From positions 1-16,544 of the forward strand of contig CANQUY010000025.1 in the NCBI GenBank assembly GCA_947627125.1: 16,544 nt of DNA. Reading direction: 5' to 3'. The translations under genes and the position numbers were made by a program. The DNA is from an uncultured Clostridia bacterium (GTDB taxonomy: Bacteria > Bacillota > Clostridia > Christensenellales > Borkfalkiaceae). The stretch's first letter is position 1. Each line of letters opens with the position of its first letter. A model generated the notes under the pieces. The model saw nothing but the letters and a program-made list of their open reading frames with translations, was not told the DNA's origin and did not search any database. Below, piece by piece: positions 7,432 to 14,892 of this stretch.

Positions 7432-7460
7432 AGTATATCACAAACGAGGCGAAAAGTAAA
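7432..7460 (-). promoter_or_regulatory. galK operon promoter (sigma-70 type, extended -10)
   Basis: On the minus strand the -35 is TTTACT (7455-7460), the spacer is exactly 17 nt, and the -10 is TGA-TATACT (hexamer 7432-7437). Only six bases (CTACCC) separate the -10 from the galK ATG, so the predicted transcription start falls on the A of ATG. Confidence 0.75.
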
Positions 7461-7491
7461 TAATTTCCGAAAATTTATTCAAACTTCAGAT

Positions 7492-8169
7492 ATGCAAAGA
7501 AGATTTATCCCCGCTCTCATGCTGTTCGTCGCGCTCCTGCTCCTGCTCGCGGGGCTCGGCGCAAGGATGACGTCCGTGCCCGCCATCTCTTTCGCCGCGG
7601 AGGCAAAGGAGATCTACCTGACCTTTGACGACGGGCCGAGCACTTCCGTCACCGAAAAAGTTTTGGATATTTTAAAGGAGGAGGACGTCAAGGCCACCTT
7701 CTTCATCGTGGGGGACAGGGTACAGGGCAGAGAAAAGACCCTGCGCCGTATCGCGGCGGAGGGCCATACCCTCGGCGTCCATTCCCAGACGCACATTTAT
7801 TCGGAGATCTACAGCTCCGCGGACGCCCTTTTGAGAGATGCGGAAACCTGTGCGGAAACGATACGGCGGGTCACAGGCATCTCTCCCCGCGTCTACCGCT
7901 TCCCGGGCGGCGGCAAACACCCCGCCTCCGCAAAACTCCTGCGCAAAAGGGGCTACACGATCGTCAGCTGGAACGCCGTCTGCGGGGATGAGGAGATCCG
8001 CGGCGCAAACGCAGACACCCTCTACGCCTCCGCCGTCAAGACTGCCAAGGGGAAGGCCCCCGTCATTCTCCTCCTGCACGATTCCGCCTCGCACAGGCCC
8101 ACCGCGGAGGCCCTGCCCCGCATCATTGCGCATTTCCGCGCCGAGGGCTATACCTTTTCGGCATTCTGA
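7492..8169 (+). CDS. NodB-type polysaccharide deacetylase, exported or membrane-anchored
   Basis: Carbohydrate esterase family 4 enzyme, expected to remove N-acetyl groups from peptidoglycan or a related glycan outside the membrane; sporulation and cell-wall members such as PdaA/PdaB are the nearest familiar relatives. The 225 residues comprise an N-terminal signal or anchor helix (about 8-24), then the NodB domain: TFDDG (residues 44-48), metal-binding H97-S-x-x-H101, RFPGGG (136-141), Trp160, and LLHD (His196, Asp197). All five catalytic motifs are present, so it should be active. No SD is visible before the ATG at 7492, and the upstream bases are shared with the divergent galK promoter. 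Its last 47 nt overlap the convergent ATPase gene. Confidence 0.9.
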   Translation: MQRRFIPALMLFVALLLLLAGLGARMTSVPAISFAAEAKEIYLTFDDGPSTSVTEKVLDILKEEDVKATFFIVGDRVQGREKTLRRIAAEGHTLGVHSQTHIYSEIYSSADALLRDAETCAETIRRVTGISPRVYRFPGGGKHPASAKLLRKRGYTIVSWNAVCGDEEIRGANADTLYASAVKTAKGKAPVILLLHDSASHRPTAEALPRIIAHFRAEGYTFSAF

Positions 8170-10738
8170 ACCCCTTAACGAGCCTTTCCGTCCCGCGGTA
8201 GAGGCTCCCGAAGAGGAGCACGGAGAGCGAACAGCCCGTCACCATCAGCCACTGCGCCCCGCCGAGCGGCGTAAGGCCGAACATTTCCCTGAACAGGGGC
8301 ACGAGCACGAGGAGCGCATTGAGCGCAACGCCGAGAAAGACAGTCAGGAGCAAAATTTTGTTGGAGAAATGATCTTTCAGGCGGAGGGGCAGGTCCTCTC
8401 CCCGCACGTTGAAGGCATGCAGAAGTTCCAAAAGGGACATTGCGAGAAAGGCCATTGTGGAGGCAACGCCGTTCCCGTAGCGGAGGCCGAATGCAAAGAG
8501 CCCGAGGACGGCCGCCGCCTGCATACAGCCAAAGAGGAGCATGCGGAAGAGGGAGGGAGCCGAAAAGATCTCCCTGTCCGAAACGGGGGGACGGAGCATT
8601 GCGCCCTCCGCACGTTCGACGCCCAGCGCGAGCACGGGAAGAGAGTCGGTGATGAGGTTGATCCAGAGGAGCTGGGTGGACGTCAAAAAGTCGTATCTCC
8701 ACAGAAAGAGGGAGGCGATCAGCACGCACAGCACCTCCGCAAGGTTGGTGGAGAGGAAGAAGGAGATCGTCTTTTTGACGTTGAAAAAGACGTTCCGCCC
8801 CTCCTCGACGGCCTTCACGACGGTGGAAAAATCGTCGTCGGTAATGACCATATCGGCGGCGTTTTTTGTGACGTCCGTGCCCGAGCCCATTGCAACGCCG
8901 ATGTCCGCGGCCTTGAGCGCAGGCGCGTCGTTCACGCCGTCCCCCGTCATGGCAACGACCTCGCCGCTTGCCTGAAGGGCGCTGACGATCTCCTGTTTGT
9001 GACGGGGCGAAACGCGCGCATAAACCGAATATTTTTCCGCTTCTGCCGCGTATTTTTCGCCGAGCGCGTCCATCTCTTCGCCCGTGATGACCTCCCCTTT
9101 TGATTCCGCAATGCCGAGGCGGGAGGCGACGGCAAAGGCTGTTTCCGCCGAATCCCCCGTGATCATCACCGTCCTTACGCCCGCCCTCTTGCAGGAAGCG
9201 ACGGCCTCCCCCGCGTTCTCCTTGGGCGGGTCGAGCATGGCGGCGAGCCCCAAAAAGGTCAGTTCTTCCTCCTCCCGCTCCCCCTCCGCAAAGGCGAGGA
9301 CACGCATGGCGGCGGCGGAAAACGCCCTCTCTTTTGCAACGATCATGCGCCTGTCCCCCTCCGAAAGGGGGACTTTTTGGCCGTTTTTCAGCACATAAGT
9401 GCACTTTTTCAGGATGACGCCCGTGCCGCCCTTTACATAGAGGCGAAGCCCCTCGTCCGTCCGCGCGAGCACGCTCATCATCTTGCGCTCGGAGGTGAAC
9501 GGGACCCCGCCGACCGCCTCGAACGAAGCAGTCACCCGATAGCGGTCTGCAAATTCCACGAGCGCGATTTCGGTGGGATCCCCCACATAGTTGCCCCTGT
9601 CCCCCTTGACGGTGTGGCAAATTCGCATACAAGTGAGCAATTTTTGCTGTGGTTTCGTGCCCGTGTACGTTTCCCGCGGCGCGGAAAAGTCAGTGGCGAT
9701 CTCCTCCACCGTCATTTTGTTCTTGGTGAGCGTGCCCGTCTTGTCCGAACAGATGACGGAGCAGCTCCCCAGCGTTTCCACGGCGGAGAGCTTTCGGATG
9801 ACCGCCCTCTCCCCCGCCATGCGCTTGACGCCCATTGCAAGAATGACGGTGACGACGGCCCCCATGCCCTCGGGAATGGCGGCGACGGCAATGGCCACGG
9901 CATTCATCACATTCTGCAAAAAACTCAACCTATGTGCGAATAAACCGCCCAAAAAGAGCACGGCGGCGACGGAAAGAACGGCCGCGGTGATGATCTTGCC
10001 GAGCTTTGCGATGAGCCTGTCGAGCGGGCTCATGGAGGGGGCGTTTTTCGACAATAAGTCGGCGATTTTCCCCATTTCGGTGTCCATGCCCGTGGCGACG
10101 ACGAGGCAGCGCGCATTCCCCCGCACACAAAAGGTCCCCATGTGCACGGTGTTGCTCCGTCCCGAGAGCGCGGGGGTCTGAACGGTGCAGTCGAACTTCT
10201 TTACGGGGCGGCTCTCCCCCGTCAGGGCCGATTCGTCGGCGCGGAAATCGGCGGCGGAGATCACGCGGCAGTCGGCGGGCACGCGGTCCCCCTCCGAAAG
10301 TTCGATGACGTCCCCTACGACGAGTTCGGAGGCGTCGATCGCGATGAGCCGCCCGTCCCGCACGACCCTTGCCGTGCTCTTCGTCAGCTCCTTCAGCCGC
10401 TCGATGGCGCGGTCGGCGCGGTACTGCTGCAAAAAGCCGACGACGGCGTTCAACAGAATGATGAAGAGGAGAATTGCCGTGTCGGCGGTTTCGCTCATGT
10501 CCCCCGTGGCGAATGCCAGCGCCCCCGAAAGGCAGGCCGCGGCGATAAGAATGAGGGTCATGAGGTCCTTGAACTGCGAAAAAAAGAGGGCGAGTTTGCT
10601 CTTTTTTCTGCCCTCTTTGAGTACATTTTTTCCGTTTTGCAGGCGGCGTGCCGCCTCTTTCGCGCTCAGTCCCCCCTCGCCGCTCCCGACTTCCCCAAAG
10701 ACCTCGCTTACCGATCTTGCATACTGTTCCATACGCAT
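8123..10738 (-). CDS. P-type Ca2+-transporting ATPase (P2A type)
   Basis: ATP-driven cation pump, most likely calcium export. The 871 residues show the family layout: N-terminal cation-ATPase domain, TGES (173-176) in the actuator domain, PEGM in M4 (289-292), the phosphorylated Asp332 in SDKTGTLTKNK, and GDGVNDAPALK (599-609). Residues matching both SERCA calcium sites are present: Glu290, Asn665 and Glu668 (M5), Asn694, Thr697 and Asp698 (M6), Glu771 (M8). A two-site Ca2+ pump is therefore more likely than a one-site or Na+/K+ type. ATG at 10738 has GGGGAG 12 nt upstream; ATG at 10732 is an alternative. The SD lies in a hairpin arm. The 3' end runs 47 nt into the convergent deacetylase gene, encoding only a basic tail after the last membrane helix. 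Confidence 0.93.
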   Translation of the reverse strand: MRMEQYARSVSEVFGEVGSGEGGLSAKEAARRLQNGKNVLKEGRKKSKLALFFSQFKDLMTLILIAAACLSGALAFATGDMSETADTAILLFIILLNAVVGFLQQYRADRAIERLKELTKSTARVVRDGRLIAIDASELVVGDVIELSEGDRVPADCRVISAADFRADESALTGESRPVKKFDCTVQTPALSGRSNTVHMGTFCVRGNARCLVVATGMDTEMGKIADLLSKNAPSMSPLDRLIAKLGKIITAAVLSVAAVLFLGGLFAHRLSFLQNVMNAVAIAVAAIPEGMGAVVTVILAMGVKRMAGERAVIRKLSAVETLGSCSVICSDKTGTLTKNKMTVEEIATDFSAPRETYTGTKPQQKLLTCMRICHTVKGDRGNYVGDPTEIALVEFADRYRVTASFEAVGGVPFTSERKMMSVLARTDEGLRLYVKGGTGVILKKCTYVLKNGQKVPLSEGDRRMIVAKERAFSAAAMRVLAFAEGEREEEELTFLGLAAMLDPPKENAGEAVASCKRAGVRTVMITGDSAETAFAVASRLGIAESKGEVITGEEMDALGEKYAAEAEKYSVYARVSPRHKQEIVSALQASGEVVAMTGDGVNDAPALKAADIGVAMGSGTDVTKNAADMVITDDDFSTVVKAVEEGRNVFFNVKKTISFFLSTNLAEVLCVLIASLFLWRYDFLTSTQLLWINLITDSLPVLALGVERAEGAMLRPPVSDREIFSAPSLFRMLLFGCMQAAAVLGLFAFGLRYGNGVASTMAFLAMSLLELLHAFNVRGEDLPLRLKDHFSNKILLLTVFLGVALNALLVLVPLFREMFGLTPLGGAQWLMVTGCSLSVLLFGSLYRGTERLVKGFRMPKRYSPRRGNAQ

Positions 10739-10752
10739 TAACGTATGATTCT

Positions 10753-10774
10753 CCCCGCCGATTTATGAGCGGGG
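10753..10774 (-). promoter_or_regulatory. Hairpin that could cover the ATPase ribosome binding site
   Basis: CCCCGC (10753-10758) and GCGGGG (10769-10774) form a 6-bp all-GC stem with a 10-nt loop. Read on the minus strand, its 3' arm contains the GGGG of the GGGGAG SD for the ATPase. It could limit translation, or be a passive fragment of the nearby repeats. Confidence 0.45.
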
Positions 10775-10833
10775 GGCGTTCATGCCGACCTTAGTGCGAA
10801 GAGGAACGGCCCGTTGAACGCACGGGAGCCTAT

Positions 10834-11189
10834 AGCGGCGTCATACTGAGAACGTGAGTACAATGCAGTCTACGGGAGCACTACCGAAGCATCTCGCCGC
10901 ATGATTTACGGATATTCGCCGTAGCGGCGTCATGCTGAGAACGTAAGTACAACGCAGTTAACGAGGGCCCTACCGAAGCATCTCGCCGCATGTTTTACGG
11001 ATATTCGCCGTAGCAGCGTCATGCTGAGAATGTGAGTACAACGCAGTCTACGAGGGTCCTACCGAAGCATCTCGCCGCATGTTTTACGGATATTCGCCGT
11101 AGCGGCGTCATGCTGAGAAGGAGTGTATAACGCAGTCTACGGGAGCACTACCGAAGCATCTCGCCGCATGATTTACGGATATTCACCGC
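10834..11189 (+). repeat. Array B: four tandem 89-bp copies of the GC-subfamily inverted repeat
   Basis: Units start at 10834, 10923, 11012 and 11101, an exact 89-bp period. Each holds outer arms GCGGCG/CGCCGC (unit 3 has GCAGCG), inner arms ATGCT/AGCAT (unit 1 has ATACT), and a linker ATG(A/T)TTTACGGATATTCGCC. Differences between units cluster in the loop (ACGTGAG, ACGTAAG, ATGTGAG, AGGAGTG) and in the segment before CTACCGAAG. This is a satellite-like amplification. The rest of 10741-11371 shows no plausible gene. Confidence 0.9.
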
Positions 11190-11249
11190 GAGATTCTTCG
11201 GGTCAAGTCCCCGTCCTCTCGTCCTGCTCCCTTTCTCAGAATGACGCGG
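11186..11249 (-). repeat. Array B: TT-subfamily inverted repeat
   Basis: CCGCG/CGCGG outer arms with ATTCT/AGAAT inner arms. It is fused directly to the last 89-bp unit, sharing its final bases, and lies in the opposite orientation to the tandem units. Confidence 0.75.
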
Positions 11250-11275
11250 CACAACAGGCCCCCGTGCGTTTTATG

Positions 11276-11303
11276 GGATCCTTCGGCTGCGCCTCAGGAT
11301 GAG
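11276..11303 (-). repeat. Array B: CC-subfamily hairpin with one extra base pair
   Basis: Same element as at 4808, but the inner GC/GC step is GGC/GCC: one base is added on each side of the triloop, in matching positions, so pairing is preserved. Confidence 0.75.
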
Positions 11304-11320
11304 CGAGCGGGGCAGGATGA

Positions 11321-11354
11321 GCCCCCTCCTTGGGGAGGGGGTAGGGGGGCGGGG
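11321..11354 (+). repeat. CCCCTCC-TTGG-GGAGGGG repeat with G-quadruplex potential
   Basis: Second copy of the element at 4489-4522, in the same orientation. Four G-runs (11332-11354) are separated by A, TA and C. It ends 17 nt before the phosphoesterase stop codon. Confidence 0.7.
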
Positions 11355-11371
11355 ACGTTCCAAATCTCCCC

Positions 11372-12067
11372 TCACACGATCCTTGTCAGCGAAAATCTCG
11401 TCTTGTCGCAGGAGGTCAAGAAGTAAGAAATGCCGTCCTTTTCGCACTTCAGAGGGAAGTACATGCTGCCGTGCAGGTGCCCGAAAACGACAATATCTAC
11501 GCGATTTTCCCTGAACAGCTCCGTAAAGAGCGTGTCCTCCTGCTTCAGTCCCATCGGCGGAAAGTGGATGAGCGCGATGAGCGTATCCCCCTTCTCTCTG
11601 ACCTTTTCCGCCTCGTGAAAGGCAAGGCGGAACCGCTCGGCCTCGCGCATGTAGAGCTTTTGGTCCTGCTCGGTGAATTCCGTGCTCCCCGGGCAGGTCC
11701 AGCCCCGCGAGCCCGCAATGACGACGTTCCCGAATTTCACGCAGTCGTTCTGCAAAAAATAAAAGCTATCGTCCGGTTTCAAGGCCCTGACCTTGGAGAT
11801 GCCGTTCCACCAAAAGTCGTGATTGCCGCGGATAAAGACCTTTTTACCCGCAAGACCCTTGAGGGAAGAAACGTCGTACATGCCCTCGGGGAGCTTCATG
11901 CCCCACGACGTGTCGCCGCCGAGCAGGACGACGTCCTCCTCCCCGACCTTTGCACGCCAATCGGCCTTGATTTTTTCAAAATGCCCCTCCCAGTCGGGCC
12001 CGAACACGTCCATCGGCTTGTTCGAGAGCCCCGAAAGGTGCAGATCGCTGATCGCCCAGACTTTCAT
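11372..12067 (-). CDS. Calcineurin-like metallophosphoesterase
   Basis: Soluble di-metal phosphoesterase of the PF00149 type; the substrate is not predictable. All five metal and active-site motifs appear in order: D-x-H at residues 8-10 (SDLHLS), GGDTS, GNHD, a lone His (LIHFPP) and GHLHG. The 231-residue length is usual for small bacterial members. I start at 12067 because MKVWAISDLHLS is the normal N-terminus and a -10 box (TGC-TATACT) ends exactly 6 nt before it. An alternative ATG at 12094 adds nine residues and has GGAGG 12 nt upstream, so the start is not settled. It is divergent from the EF-G-like gene. Confidence 0.9.
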   Translation of the reverse strand: MKVWAISDLHLSGLSNKPMDVFGPDWEGHFEKIKADWRAKVGEEDVVLLGGDTSWGMKLPEGMYDVSSLKGLAGKKVFIRGNHDFWWNGISKVRALKPDDSFYFLQNDCVKFGNVVIAGSRGWTCPGSTEFTEQDQKLYMREAERFRLAFHEAEKVREKGDTLIALIHFPPMGLKQEDTLFTELFRENRVDIVVFGHLHGSMYFPLKCEKDGISYFLTSCDKTRFSLTRIV

Positions 12068-12073
12068 GCACAC

Positions 12074-12102
12074 AGTATAGCATATTTTCCGCAAATGCGC
12101 AA
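12074..12102 (-). promoter_or_regulatory. Promoter of the phosphoesterase gene (extended -10)
   Basis: On the minus strand the -10 TATACT is at 12074-12079 with TGC before it. A 17-nt spacer leads to a weak -35, TTGCGC (12097-12102). Six bases separate the -10 from the ATG at 12067, the same geometry as galK. Confidence 0.55.
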
Positions 12103-12208
12103 GCCTTTCCTCCCCGCTGAAAAGGCCCGTCTGCGTCCCCGCGGCGGGACTTTCTGCAAAAATATAGAAATTTTAAAACAAAAACTGAAACTTTTTTCCG
12201 TTTCCCTC

Positions 12209-12236
12209 TTGATTTTTTGCAGATATCATGTATAAT
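12209..12236 (+). promoter_or_regulatory. Promoter of the EF-G-like gene
   Basis: TTGATT (12209-12214), a 16-nt spacer and a perfect TATAAT (12231-12236), with an A/T-rich stretch just upstream (about 12157-12195). The predicted 5' leader is about 43 nt and begins with a small hairpin, TGCCC/GGGCA (12249-12263), followed by the SD. Confidence 0.75.
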
Positions 12237-12285
12237 GGAAAGGAAATGTGCCCTTACGGGGCAAAATCCATCAAGGGGAACGATT

Positions 12286-14334
12286 ATGAGCGTTACAGCT
12301 AAAAACATTCGCAACATCGCCGTCGTCGGGCATTCCGGCGAGGGCAAAACGACACTGTGCGAGGCGATGCTCTTCAATGCAAACGCCATCGAACGCATGG
12401 GCAAGATCGAAAACGGCACCACGGTGTGCGACTTCGACGAACAGGAGATCGTGCGGCACTCCTCCGTGTCCCTCGCCTGCGCCTATCTGACGTGGAAGGA
12501 CGTCAAGTTCAACCTTCTCGACGTGCCCGGGTTCTACGACTTCGAGGCGGAATTCAACTCCGCCATGCGTGCGTGCGGCGCGGCGCTCGTCGTCATGGGC
12601 GCAAACGGCACGGTGACGGTCGGCGCAGAGAAGGCTCTCGACCACTGCTTCAAGCACAAGAAGCCGCTCTTCATCTTCATCAACGGCATGGACAAGGAGA
12701 ATGCCAACTACCACGGCACCGTACAGGCCCTGCAGGAGAAGTACAAGGGCAAGATCGCGCCCATCCAGAGCCCCATCATGGAAGGGGAAAAGATGACGGG
12801 GTATATCAACGTCATCACGGGCAAGGCGTACAAATTCTCCGAAAAGGGCGTCGCCGAAGAGCCTGTTCCCGCGGCATATCAGAGCGAACTTTCAGAAATG
12901 CAGGCAGTTCTGCAGGAATCCGCCGCCGAGAACGACGAGGAGCTTCTCGATAAATACTTTGAAGAGGGCTCCCTCTCCGAAGAGGACACCGTTTCGGGCC
13001 TCAGGAAGGGCATGCAGACGGTCAGCGTCGTCCCCGTGATCGCGGGCAGCGCACTCCTCAACAAGGGCGTCATCAATCTGATGAACGAACTCATCAACTA
13101 CGTTCCCGAAGCGGCCGAACGCGCGGGCCTGCCCGCAACCGACCTCAAGACCAACGAGCACGTCCTCGTGGAGTGCTCGGAGGAAGCTCCCTGCGCCGCG
13201 CAGGTGTTTAAGACGGCGGTGGACCCCTTCGTCGGAAAGATGAACTACATCCGCGTCAACCGCGGCGTGCTCAGAACGGGCACGGACGCCTACAATCCCA
13301 ATACAGATACCACCGAGCGCATCAACTCTCTCTACATCGCGCGCGGCAAAAAGCTCGACCCCGTCACCTCCCTCTCGGCAGGCGACATCGGCGTCGTTGC
13401 GAAACTCACCAACACGGGCACGGGCGATACGCTCTGCGATCCCAACGCCCCCGTGCAGTTCGATCCCATCGAATTCCCCGAACCCTGCCTCTCCATGGCG
13501 GTCACCGTGGCTGTGCGCGGCACCGAAGATAAGGTGTTCGGCGGCCTCAACCGCCTCGCCGAGGAGGACAAGGGCTTCTGCGTCCGCAAGAACGCCGAAA
13601 CGGGCGAAACGCTCGCCTGCGGGCAGGGCGAAGTCCAGCTCGATATCATCAAGAGGAAACTGAAGTCCAAGTTCGGCGCGGATGCCGAATTCTCCACCCC
13701 CACCGTTGCCTACCGCGAATCCATCACGGGCAAGGCGGAGGCCGAGGGCAAGCACAAGAAGCAATCGGGCGGCGCAGGGCAGTTCGGCGTGGTCAATATC
13801 CGCTTTGAGCCGGGTGCGGCGGACGGCATCTTTGAATTCGTAGACGCGACCGTCGGCGGTTCCGTCCCCAAGCAGTTCATTCCCGCCGTCGAAAAGGGCC
13901 TCCGCGAGGCCATTCAAAAGGGCGTGCTCGCAGGGTTCCCCATGGTCAATCTCAAGGCGACGCTCTTCGACGGAAAATCTCACCCTGTAGACAGTAAAGA
14001 AATCGCTTTCGTTTCGGCGGCAAGGCTCTCCTACGAGGACGGCATTCCGCGCGCAAGGCCCGTCATTTTGGAGCCCATCTGTTCGCTTCAGATCACGGTC
14101 CCCGAACAGTACGTCGGCGATATCATGGGCGACCTCAACAAGCGCAGGGGGCGCATCATCGGCATGGACACGGTGGAGGGCCTGCAGGTCGTCACGGCCG
14201 AGGCTCCCGAGGGAGAACTTCTGACCTATGCGACGAGCCTCCGCTCCATGACGCAGGGTCGCGGCAGGTTCACGCAGACCTTTGCCCGCTACGAGCAGGC
14301 GCCCGATACGGTGTTGCAGAGTTTGAAAAAATAA
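12286..14334 (+). CDS. EF-G-like translation GTPase paralogue with altered G motifs
   Basis: A 682-residue homologue of elongation factor G with all the usual regions: N-terminal GTPase, domain II, a domain IV-like part (GGAGQFGVVNIRFEP) and the C-terminal module (SLRSMTQGRGRFTQTF). It belongs with the EF-G-like paralogues rather than the main FusA. The P-loop is intact (GHSGEGKT, residues 15-22). The switch I threonine motif reads RHSSVS, switch II is DVPGFYDF with Phe83 where EF-G has the catalytic His, and the guanine motif is NGMD (133-136) instead of NKMD. Slow or altered GTP use is expected; the role is unknown. I start at 12286 because AGGGGA lies just upstream; the frame is open 23 codons further but without support. 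Monocistronic, with its own promoter and terminator. Confidence 0.9.
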   Translation: MSVTAKNIRNIAVVGHSGEGKTTLCEAMLFNANAIERMGKIENGTTVCDFDEQEIVRHSSVSLACAYLTWKDVKFNLLDVPGFYDFEAEFNSAMRACGAALVVMGANGTVTVGAEKALDHCFKHKKPLFIFINGMDKENANYHGTVQALQEKYKGKIAPIQSPIMEGEKMTGYINVITGKAYKFSEKGVAEEPVPAAYQSELSEMQAVLQESAAENDEELLDKYFEEGSLSEEDTVSGLRKGMQTVSVVPVIAGSALLNKGVINLMNELINYVPEAAERAGLPATDLKTNEHVLVECSEEAPCAAQVFKTAVDPFVGKMNYIRVNRGVLRTGTDAYNPNTDTTERINSLYIARGKKLDPVTSLSAGDIGVVAKLTNTGTGDTLCDPNAPVQFDPIEFPEPCLSMAVTVAVRGTEDKVFGGLNRLAEEDKGFCVRKNAETGETLACGQGEVQLDIIKRKLKSKFGADAEFSTPTVAYRESITGKAEAEGKHKKQSGGAGQFGVVNIRFEPGAADGIFEFVDATVGGSVPKQFIPAVEKGLREAIQKGVLAGFPMVNLKATLFDGKSHPVDSKEIAFVSAARLSYEDGIPRARPVILEPICSLQITVPEQYVGDIMGDLNKRRGRIIGMDTVEGLQVVTAEAPEGELLTYATSLRSMTQGRGRFTQTFARYEQAPDTVLQSLKK

Positions 14335-14347
14335 TCACTTATAGCGC

Positions 14348-14383
14348 AAAAAACGGACTTCCTCTCATGAAGTCCGTTTTTTT
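14348..14383 (+). terminator. Intrinsic terminator after the EF-G-like gene
   Basis: ACGGACTT (14353-14360) and AAGTCCGT (14370-14377) pair across a 9-nt loop. Flanking A and T runs extend the stem and supply T-tracts on both strands, so it could also stop minus-strand transcripts coming from the XRE gene through array C. Confidence 0.9.
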
Positions 14384-14432
14384 GTTGTTCTGTTTTGCCC
14401 CCTTCTTGGGGAAAGCCTACCATGTCCCCGCC

Positions 14433-14576
14433 CCGCGTCATTCTATCCCGCCCTCATCCCGAGCGTAGCGAGCGGATCTCGTAAACCGACGGAAGCAGTC
14501 CGCACCGCGTCATTCTATCCCGTCCTCATCCCGAGCGTAGCGAGCGGATCTCGTAAACCGACGGAAGCAGCCCGCC
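14433..14576 (+). repeat. Array C: two tandem 72-bp composite units
   Basis: Units start at 14433 and 14505. Each begins like the left arm of a TT element (CCGCGTCATTCT), breaks off at ATCCCG, and continues into a CCC-type hairpin (TCATCCCGAGCGTAGCGAG followed by CGGATCTCG), then TAAACCGACGGAAGCAG. The structure suggests one element recombined into another, followed by duplication. Confidence 0.8.
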
Positions 14577-14726
14577 CCGCGTCATTCTGAGAAACGGAGC
14601 GGGAACGAAGTCATAAGGACTTAACCCGAAGAATCTCGCGGGGGCGTATACGGACATTATGCGGCGAGATGCTTCGGTACAACTTTCGTAGACTGCGTTG
14701 TGCTCCCGTTCTCAGCATGACGCCGC
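14577..14726 (+). repeat. Array C, compound unit 1: TT element (+) then GC element (-)
   Basis: TT element at 14577-14641 (CCGCG/CGCGG outer, ATTCT/AGAAT inner, AAGTC/GACTT hairpin in the loop), then GC element at 14661-14726 in the opposite orientation (GCGGCG/CGCCGC outer, ATGCT/AGCAT inner, GTACAAC/GTTGTGC inner stem with one G-T wobble). Confidence 0.8.
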
Positions 14727-14730
14727 CTCC

Positions 14731-14888
14731 ACGGAAGCAGTCCGCACCGCGTCATTCTGAGAAACGGAGTAGGACGAGAGGACGAGAACTAACCCGAAGA
14801 ATCTCGCGGGGGCGTTTTCTATGCGGCGAGATGCTTCGGTACAACTTTCGTAGACTGCGTTGTACTCCCGTTCTCAGCATGACGCCGC
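14731..14888 (+). repeat. Array C, compound unit 2: TT element (+) then GC element (-)
   Basis: Starts with the linker ACGGAAGCAGTCC. TT element at 14747-14809, GC element at 14823-14888. The GC element has a perfect GTACAAC/GTTGTAC inner stem. The linker recurs at 14893 and 15058, giving a compound period of 162-165 bp. Confidence 0.8.
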
Positions 14889-14892
14889 CTCC

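Noticed and set aside
7838..9103. 421-codon plus-strand frame across the deacetylase end and ATPase
   Set aside because: It runs out of frame through the deacetylase and antisense through ATPase motifs; no SD and no domain.
10834..11189. Possible CRISPR array
   Set aside because: The 89-bp units are repeated almost end to end, with no unique spacers and no cas genes; the units are inverted-repeat elements.
12135..12150. GTCCC/GGGAC hairpin between the phosphoesterase and EF-G-like genes
   Set aside because: It has no T-run on either strand and sits between divergent promoters, so it is not a terminator; no other role can be supported.
12892..13983. 363-codon minus-strand frame within the EF-G-like gene
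   Set aside because: Antisense shadow of conserved EF-G domains.
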